From Sulfurihydrogenibium sp. YO3AOP1 (GTDB lineage Bacteria > Aquificota > Aquificia > Aquificales > Hydrogenothermaceae), in the NCBI RefSeq assembly GCF_000020325.1, contig NC_010730.1, forward strand, positions 1,736,175 to 1,800,174: a stretch of DNA of 64,000 bases. The letters run 5' to 3'. The translations under genes were made by a program, and so were the position numbers. A model generated the notes under the pieces. The model was given only the letters and a program-made list of their open reading frames with translations, searched no databases and had not been told where the DNA came from. Positions 58,837 through 64,000 of the stretch are shown here, one piece after another. Position 1 is the stretch's first letter; every line of letters begins with the position of its first letter.

Positions 58837-59676
58837 TCACTTTATTAAAGATTTTAACAAATTAATATTTACCCTGTCCATATCTCCTTCTTTTGGTGTT
58901 TCTAAGATAAAAGGAAGTTTATTAAAATCATCATCATTTAAAAATATTCTAAAACCCTCCAACCCAATAAAGCCTTTTCCAATATGTTCATGTCTATCTT
59001 TTTTAGAGTTAAAAGGAGCTTTAGAATCATTACAATGTATAACTTTTGTCTTTTCTAAGAGATTATAATCTATAAGCTCTTTTTTAAAGCTATTAAATCC
59101 TTCGTCGGTGTTTATCTGATACCCGGATGCAAATATATGGCAAGTGTCAAGGCAAACACCTATTTTTTCATTTTCAAAAGGTTCAATTAGTGTATAAACT
59201 TCTTCTAATGTTGCTCCAACTTCTCCGGATTGACCTGCCAACGTTTCAACTAAAAATGTTGTATTTTTTAGATTTAATCTACTAAATATCTCTTCAAAAG
59301 CTCTTAAAATCCTATCTATCGCCTGCTTTTTTGGATTTCCTTTTGATTTTCCTGCATGAATTACATAATAATCAATTTTTAACTCTTCACAAAGCTTCAA
59401 CTCCTGTATAACGCTTTCTATGGATTTTTTGTATAATTCTTCTTCAAAGGATGCTAAATTAAAAAGATATGAAGCATGTACTACTAACGGATGAATTTTA
59501 TACTCATTTTTCTTTTGTAGAAATCTTTCTTTTTCTTCATCAGTTCTTTCTATCCAAGCCCAAGACCTTGGAGACCTTATAAAAAACTGAATTGATGAAG
59601 CTTCTACTTCTTTTCCCCTTTCAAAAACAAGGTCTAAGGATTTTGAAGATGATACATGAGTTCCAATGTTTACCAT
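58837..59676 (-). CDS. nfo: Endonuclease IV (AP endonuclease)
   Basis: Nfo cleaves abasic sites in base-excision repair, using three zinc ions. The 279-aa protein has the family's GTHVSSSKSLD start and metal ligands in HASYLFNLAS, YVIHAGKSKG, LVETLAGQSGEVG, VCLDTCHIFASGY, HCNDSKAPFNSKKDRHEHIGKG and ILETPKEG. Length is normal. It overlaps the MBL hydrolase stop by seven bases, and is followed on the same strand by tRNA-Arg after one base. Confidence 0.95.
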   Translation of the reverse strand: MVNIGTHVSSSKSLDLVFERGKEVEASSIQFFIRSPRSWAWIERTDEEKERFLQKKNEYKIHPLVVHASYLFNLASFEEELYKKSIESVIQELKLCEELKIDYYVIHAGKSKGNPKKQAIDRILRAFEEIFSRLNLKNTTFLVETLAGQSGEVGATLEEVYTLIEPFENEKIGVCLDTCHIFASGYQINTDEGFNSFKKELIDYNLLEKTKVIHCNDSKAPFNSKKDRHEHIGKGFIGLEGFRIFLNDDDFNKLPFILETPKEGDMDRVNINLLKSLIK

Positions 59677-60308
59677 TTTAATCTAAATACTCCTGTAATA
59701 AAAGGATTTGTTCTTTTTTCTATACCAATGGTTGTTTTAGGTCCATGACCGCTGTATACGACTGTATCTTCCGGAAGCTCCATTAGTTTTTTTAAAGACT
59801 CTTCTAACATCTTTCCATTTCCACCGGGCAAGTCAGTCCTTCCAACGCTTCCTTTAAAAAGCGTATCTCCAACAAATATAATTTTTTCTTTTTCGTTAAA
59901 AAAACACACACTGCCCGGTGTATGTCCGGGCGTTTCTATAACCTGAAACTCTAAATTACCAAATTTCAATACATCACCATCTTTTACATCAAAATCAGGA
60001 GATGGGCATTTTACAGCTTTTATAATGTAGGCAAAGTTAGGAAAAATTTCGTTGTTAATCAAAAATTCATCTTTTTTATTCATGTAGAAAGGAACATTTA
60101 ATTTTTCTTTTAAATATCCAACTTGACCTATATGGTCTAAATGTCCGTGGGTTGCAAGGATTGCTTTTACATTTAAATCTTTTAATTCATTTAAAATAAA
60201 TTCCCCATCAGCTCCCGGGTCTATAACCACTGCATCTTTTGAGTTTCCATCAAAAACGATAAAGCAATTTTCAGCCAAAGGTCCTACTGTTAGAGTTTTA
60301 ACCTTCAT
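59670..60308 (-). CDS. Metallo-beta-lactamase-fold hydrolase (glyoxalase II-like)
   Basis: The 212-aa protein has the MBL metal motif ATHGHLDHIGQVG (HxHxDH), then a His in ETPGHTPGSVCF, an Asp in FVGDTLFKGSVGRTDLPGG and a final His in VYSGHGPKTTIG. The pattern resembles hydroxyacylglutathione hydrolase-like proteins; some relatives act on sulfur compounds. The exact substrate is unknown. It overlaps both nfo and the first DUF29 gene. Confidence 0.88.
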   Translation of the reverse strand: MKVKTLTVGPLAENCFIVFDGNSKDAVVIDPGADGEFILNELKDLNVKAILATHGHLDHIGQVGYLKEKLNVPFYMNKKDEFLINNEIFPNFAYIIKAVKCPSPDFDVKDGDVLKFGNLEFQVIETPGHTPGSVCFFNEKEKIIFVGDTLFKGSVGRTDLPGGNGKMLEESLKKLMELPEDTVVYSGHGPKTTIGIEKRTNPFITGVFRLKW

Positions 60309-60828
60309 AATCTTCCAAGTCTTTTAGCCATGGCTCGTAATCTAAAATCTGCTCAAATGTATAAGGACATTTTTCAGGGAAATCTTTTTCTGTTGGTATT
60401 CTGCCAAAATACTTTTTTGCTAAGCGAATATTTTCAGGGTCTTCAAACCATTTAATTAATCTTCTTACAGCATCTTTCCATGCATACTCTATTTCATTGT
60501 AAGATTTAACTCTTAATGATGGATATCTATCAAAAAGTCTTAGTATTTCAATTCTTCCATTGTTTATACTTCTAATCCAACCATTTCCCATTTTTTCATT
60601 TTCTCTAAAATTTTCCCACTTGTAAAGATGCTCCAAGATAACAGCCATAAAACTAACTACGCTGTCCAAATGCCTATTACCCATATCCTCGATCTCCTCT
60701 AAGAGATGCTCCCAGTCTACCAAATCAAACTGCTTATCTTTTAAAAGCTTTAGATTCTCTTCTACCCATAAGACAAAGTCTTTATCGTAAAGCTTTTTTA
60801 ATTCTTCTTTGTTAATCTGAGCAATCAT
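60298..60828 (-). CDS. DUF29 protein, copy 2
   Basis: The 176-aa helical protein belongs to DUF29, whose function is unknown to me. Its N-terminal 80 residues (INKEELKKLYDKDFVLWVEE..., containing DLVDWEHLLEEIEDMG) are nearly identical to the upstream paralogue. The middle differs (RSINNGRIEILRLFDRYPSL) and the C-terminal 45 residues are again nearly identical. The ATG at 60828 follows a GGAGGAG site overlapping the paralogue's stop. It overlaps the MBL gene by 11 bases. Confidence 0.85.
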   Translation of the reverse strand: MIAQINKEELKKLYDKDFVLWVEENLKLLKDKQFDLVDWEHLLEEIEDMGNRHLDSVVSFMAVILEHLYKWENFRENEKMGNGWIRSINNGRIEILRLFDRYPSLRVKSYNEIEYAWKDAVRRLIKWFEDPENIRLAKKYFGRIPTEKDFPEKCPYTFEQILDYEPWLKDLEDYEG

Positions 60829-60830
60829 TT

Positions 60831-61355
60831 TTACTCCTCCAGGTCTTTTAGCCATGGCTCGTAATCTAAAATCTGCTCAAATGTATAGGGACATTTTTTC
60901 GGAAAATCTTTTTCTGTTGGTATTCTGCCGAAGTATTTTTTAGCTAAATGAATATTTTCAGGGTCTTTGAACCAAGAGATAAGCTCTAAAATTGCATCAT
61001 TCCATGCGTTTTCTAATTCAAATTGCGCTTTCACTTTTAAAGATGGATATTTTCTAAACAGCTTATATATGCCAGTTCTCGAGTTTATTATGCTTTTTAT
61101 CCAGCCGTTTCCCATTTTTTCATTTTCTCTAAAATTTTCCCACTTATAAAGATGTTCCAAGATAACAGCCATAAAGCTAACTACACTGTCCAAATGTCTA
61201 TTACCCATATCCTCGATCTCCTCTAAGAGATGCTCCCAGTCTACCAAATCAAACTGCTTATCTTTTAAGAGCTTTAGATTCTCTTCTACCCATAAGACAA
61301 AGTCTTTATCGTAAAGCTTTTTTAATTCTTCTTTGTTAATTACTTGTGTTAACAT
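60831..61355 (-). CDS. DUF29 protein, copy 1
   Basis: The 174-aa protein is the upstream member of a tandem DUF29 pair. It shares the N terminus (LYDKDFVLWVEENLKLLKD, DMGNRHLDSVVSFMAVILEH) and the C terminus (KYFGRIPTEKDFP, CPYTFEQILDYEPWLKDLE) with copy 2, but has its own middle (KSIINSRTGIYKLFRKYPSL). ATG 61355 is used, with a GTGAGG site 9-12 bases upstream; an in-frame ATG at 61370 is possible but has no ribosome site. The two genes are three bases apart. Confidence 0.85.
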   Translation of the reverse strand: MLTQVINKEELKKLYDKDFVLWVEENLKLLKDKQFDLVDWEHLLEEIEDMGNRHLDSVVSFMAVILEHLYKWENFRENEKMGNGWIKSIINSRTGIYKLFRKYPSLKVKAQFELENAWNDAILELISWFKDPENIHLAKKYFGRIPTEKDFPKKCPYTFEQILDYEPWLKDLEE

Positions 61356-61429
61356 AGATAAACACCTCACTTAATATATGCACAATGTAATTAAAATTTG
61401 ACATAGATTAAAAAAATTTCAACACCAAA

Positions 61430-62785
61430 TTATACTTTTATTCCTAAGAACTCTTTATCAACTAAGGAAGTCGTATAAGTTCCTTTTATAAATTCCGGAT
61501 GTTCAAGCATTTTTAGATGGAAAGGAATAGTAGTTTTAAGTCCTTCAATAATAAACTCTTTTAAGGCTCTCTTTCCTCTTTCTATAGCCTCTTCCCTCGT
61601 TTTCCCCCAAACAATAAGTTTAGCTATTAAAGAATCATAGTATGGCGGAATAGTATATCCTTGATATATATGTGTATCTACTCTAACACCGTAGCCACCA
61701 GGAAGATATAGTTTTTCTATTTTTCCCGGTTGAGGAACAAAAGAGGTTGGGTCTTCTGCATTTATTCTAAACTCTATAGCATGACCATTTGGTCTAATTT
61801 CTTCTTGTTTTATGGTTAGTTTTTGTCCGTCTGCTATTTTTAATTGCCAAGAAACTATATCAACACCTGTAACCATTTCTGTAACAGGATGCTCAACTTG
61901 TATCCTTCCATTCATTTCAATAAAATAAAAATTCTTATTTTTATCAACGATAAACTCAACAGTTCCGGCACCTGTAAAATTAACAGCCTTGGCGAACTTG
62001 ACAGCTGCTTCTCCCATCTCTTTTCTTATCTTTTCATCTATAAATGGAGATGGAGATTCTTCGATAAGTTTTTGATGTCTTCTTTGAACAGAACACTCTC
62101 TTTCTCCAAGATGTATGACATTTCCAAACTCATCAGCTAATATTTGAATCTCTATATGCTTTGGATTTTCTATAAATTTTTCTATATAAACTCGTCTATC
62201 ACCAAAAGAACTTTCTGCCTCTCTTTGTGCTAAAGGTAAAAGCCTTGCAAGTTCTTGCTCGTTATGGGCAACTCTCATACCTCTACCACCACCACCAGCT
62301 GCAGCCTTTATAAGTACAGGATATCCTATTTCAGAAGATATTTCCAAAGCTTCTTTTAGCTCCTCTACCGGTGGACTACCGTGAATTATTGGAACTCCTG
62401 CCTTTTTTGCTACTTCACGAGCCTGTGCTTTATCTCCTGTAAGTTTTATTGTTTCTGAAGATGGTCCGATAAATTTGATATTGCTTCTTTCACAGATAGC
62501 TGCAAAGGTAGGATTTTCTGCTAAAAAACCATATCCAGGATAAACTGCATCAGCATGGGTTAAATCTATAGCAGAAAGCAACGCAGGAATATTTAAGTAA
62601 CTCTTTGTCGCATTAGCAGGTCCTATACAAACTGATATATCAGCTAAATCTTTATGAATACAATCTTTATCTCCTTCGGAATAAACAGCAATACTTTCCC
62701 CGCCAAGCTCTTTAATGGACCTAATAGCCCTAATAGCAATCTCTCCTCTGTTTGCAATCAATATTCTTTTAATTTTTTTTAACAA
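61430..62785 (-). CDS. accC: Biotin carboxylase subunit
   Basis: This biotin-dependent ATP-grasp enzyme carboxylates the biotin carrier. The 451-aa protein has the N-terminal RILIANRGEIAIRAIRS motif, the ATP-grasp Gly-rich loop KAAAGGGGRGMRV near residue 160, the GERECSVQRRHQKLIEE motif and EMNGRIQVEHPVTEMVTG; the more common form of the last is EMNTRIQVEHP. Length fits AccC. In Aquificota, similar subunits also serve 2-oxoglutarate or pyruvate carboxylase (CfiB/PycA-like), and without the partner gene I cannot decide. The start is TTG 62785 after a CAGGAG site. Confidence 0.86.
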   Translation of the reverse strand: MLKKIKRILIANRGEIAIRAIRSIKELGGESIAVYSEGDKDCIHKDLADISVCIGPANATKSYLNIPALLSAIDLTHADAVYPGYGFLAENPTFAAICERSNIKFIGPSSETIKLTGDKAQAREVAKKAGVPIIHGSPPVEELKEALEISSEIGYPVLIKAAAGGGGRGMRVAHNEQELARLLPLAQREAESSFGDRRVYIEKFIENPKHIEIQILADEFGNVIHLGERECSVQRRHQKLIEESPSPFIDEKIRKEMGEAAVKFAKAVNFTGAGTVEFIVDKNKNFYFIEMNGRIQVEHPVTEMVTGVDIVSWQLKIADGQKLTIKQEEIRPNGHAIEFRINAEDPTSFVPQPGKIEKLYLPGGYGVRVDTHIYQGYTIPPYYDSLIAKLIVWGKTREEAIERGKRALKEFIIEGLKTTIPFHLKMLEHPEFIKGTYTTSLVDKEFLGIKV

Positions 62786-62850
62786 CTTTCTTACTCCTGA
62801 CGAAAAATTATTATAAAATTATATTACAAATATAACCTAAGGATTTAACA

Positions 62851-64000
62851 ATGCAGGAAAATCCTGAAAAAAAGCGTGTCTTTTTAGTCTTAAGAAGGAT
62901 GGTGGATTTAGGCGTTATACCTCTTGAAAATGTAAGAGGAAATCCAGACGTAGACCCAAAAAAATCTTTTGTAGAAGTTCTTGTAGCTCTAATAAAAAAA
63001 GGAAAAGCTGATGAAAATAAAGTGAAAGAATTTTTCGTAAAAAATTTATCTTTTAAACCTTTTGACCCTAAAACACATAAAGTTAATCTTACTAAAGAAG
63101 TTTTAGAGAAATTTCCTGTGTCTTTAATAGAAAAAAAATACGTTGTTCCATTTGAATATTCTGAAGGAGTATTAAAAGTAGCTGTATTAGACCCAACAGA
63201 CAGAGAAATTTTTACTCAAATTAAATTTTCCACAAATGTTAAAACCGTAGAAACATATATCGCTACTCTTTCAGAAATAGAGGAGCTTAAAAAAGTAGTT
63301 GTTCCTTTATTTCCTGCCAAAAAACTTTTGGACGAAATAGATCTAAATGCTGACGTGCAGACTGAAGAAGAGCAAAAAGAATCATCCTTTGAAGAATTAT
63401 CAAAAGAAGCACAAGATAGCCCAGTTGTAAAAGCTGTAAATGCAATCATAGCTGAAGCTATAAACTTAGGTGCTTCGGACATTCATATAGAACCTATGGA
63501 AAAAGAACTAAAAATCAGATTTAGAGTTGATGGTATATTGAGAACTTATAAAAGTTGGCCCGCACATATTAAAGATGCAATTGCTGCAAGGATAAAGATA
63601 CTTGCAAATTTAGATATTTCAGAAAAAAGACTTCCACAAGACGGTAGGATTAGATTTAGAGTAAATAATAGAAAATACGATTTAAGGATTTCTACTCTTC
63701 CAACAGTTTATGGAGAAAAAATTGTTATGCGCCTTCAAGATGCAGAAAGTTATTTAAATGTAAAACTTGAAAATTTAGGATTTGAAGAAGATGACCTTAA
63801 AATTGTAAGAGAAGCTATATATTCCCCATGGGGAATGGTTCTTGTTACAGGTCCAACAGGCTCTGGTAAAACTACTACTTTATACTCTGCACTGATGGAG
63901 AGAAACACAGATGATGTTAACATAATGACAGTAGAAGACCCTGTTGAAGTATCAATTCCAGGTATTAATCAAGTTCAGGTAAAAGAAGAGATAGGGCTTA
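62851..64000 (+). CDS. PilB/GspE-family ATPase, C-terminally truncated by the window
   Basis: The frame opens at ATG 62851, with AAGGA eight bases upstream, and runs to the window edge without a stop (383 codons visible). It has an N-terminal MshEN-like domain (about residues 30-150) and an acidic linker. The core starts at ASDIHIEPMEKELKIRFRVDG, with RLPQDGRIRF, Walker A TGPTGSGKTTTLYSALME near residue 335 and VEDPVEVSIPGINQVQV at the end. It is divergent from accC. It is a paralogue of the 25012 ATPase, so the two may serve different machines (pilus extension, secretion or a second pilus). Confidence 0.88.
   Translation, partial: MQENPEKKRVFLVLRRMVDLGVIPLENVRGNPDVDPKKSFVEVLVALIKKGKADENKVKEFFVKNLSFKPFDPKTHKVNLTKEVLEKFPVSLIEKKYVVPFEYSEGVLKVAVLDPTDREIFTQIKFSTNVKTVETYIATLSEIEELKKVVVPLFPAKKLLDEIDLNADVQTEEEQKESSFEELSKEAQDSPVVKAVNAIIAEAINLGASDIHIEPMEKELKIRFRVDGILRTYKSWPAHIKDAIAARIKILANLDISEKRLPQDGRIRFRVNNRKYDLRISTLPTVYGEKIVMRLQDAESYLNVKLENLGFEEDDLKIVREAIYSPWGMVLVTGPTGSGKTTTLYSALMERNTDDVNIMTVEDPVEVSIPGINQVQVKEEIGL

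Noticed and set aside
61844-62140. 98-aa frame opposite accC
   Set aside because: It is an antisense shadow of the strongly conserved carboxylase and has no ribosome site.

Overview
The window is AT-rich bacterial chromosome, densely packed and mostly made of housekeeping genes. It carries genes for a Gram-negative envelope (lpxC, a heptose-phosphate kinase, LptF/G-like and MlaE-like permeases, a porin) and proteins rich in Lys, Glu and Ile with AGA/AGG arginine codons, as in thermophiles. It also has BioW and a beta-barrel porin. This combination suggests a member of the Aquificota, most likely a Sulfurihydrogenibium-like Hydrogenothermaceae. The assignment is inference from gene content and style; no search was run.

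Layout. 1-6.2 kb: end of fabF, then rnc, pdxJ, glmS, then a type IV pilus assembly operon pilM-pilN-pilO with a small secreted protein. 6.6-13.3 kb (minus strand): rpmI-rplT-pheS-pheT, then a 6S RNA gene followed by fthC and rny. 13.8-21.6 kb (plus): rplY-pth, rpsF-ssb-rpsR-rplI-dnaB, two envelope lipid permeases, a pseudouridine synthase that appears to start at AUU, and an MFS transporter. 22-29.5 kb: proS, a GAF-PAS protein, a PilB/GspE ATPase, and a tightly overlapped pimelate/biotin operon (hotdog thioesterase, bioW, a bioH-like hydrolase, bioC). 29.8-32.4 kb: a copper-resistance operon. 32.7-38.1 kb (minus): DUF2231 protein, mgtE, era, truA and a major porin.

38.4-45.4 kb is the accessory region. 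It holds an IS256-type element, lpxC, a frameshifted IS4-like element, a small non-autonomous relative of that element, and an IS607-type element (serine recombinase plus TnpB) with a structured RNA at its 3' end. A gene with two degenerate HEPN (HepT-like) domains follows. 45.4-53.1 kb: ruvA, rlmN, a JAMM peptidase and a DUF5335 protein (minus); then pyrF, a type II restriction-modification pair, rpoN and hpf (plus). 53.4-64 kb: rplM-rpsI-argC-hldE1, purS-purQ with two small unknowns and a thioredoxin-like protein, tRNA-Arg(CCG), nfo, an MBL hydrolase, two DUF29 paralogues, a biotin carboxylase, and the start of a second PilB/GspE ATPase that runs off the window.

Most intergenic gaps are filled by one dispersed repeat family. 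A complete copy has a left arm beginning near GAGACTGTTCC, with an ATTCT...AGAAT hairpin. The middle is low-complexity GTGAGAAGTGAG-like sequence. The right arm has an ATCCTTCGGACTAAAGTCCT-type hairpin and ends TTTTGGAACACTCTC. The ends match those of the IS4-like element at 41-42 kb, so the family looks like a MITE mobilised by that element. The most interesting loci are the IS/MITE tandem sharing a threefold 10-bp direct repeat, the unusual TnpB with its candidate guide RNA, the mixed-route biotin operon, the 6S RNA-fthC junction with a hairpin over the ribosome binding site, and the likely AUU start codon.
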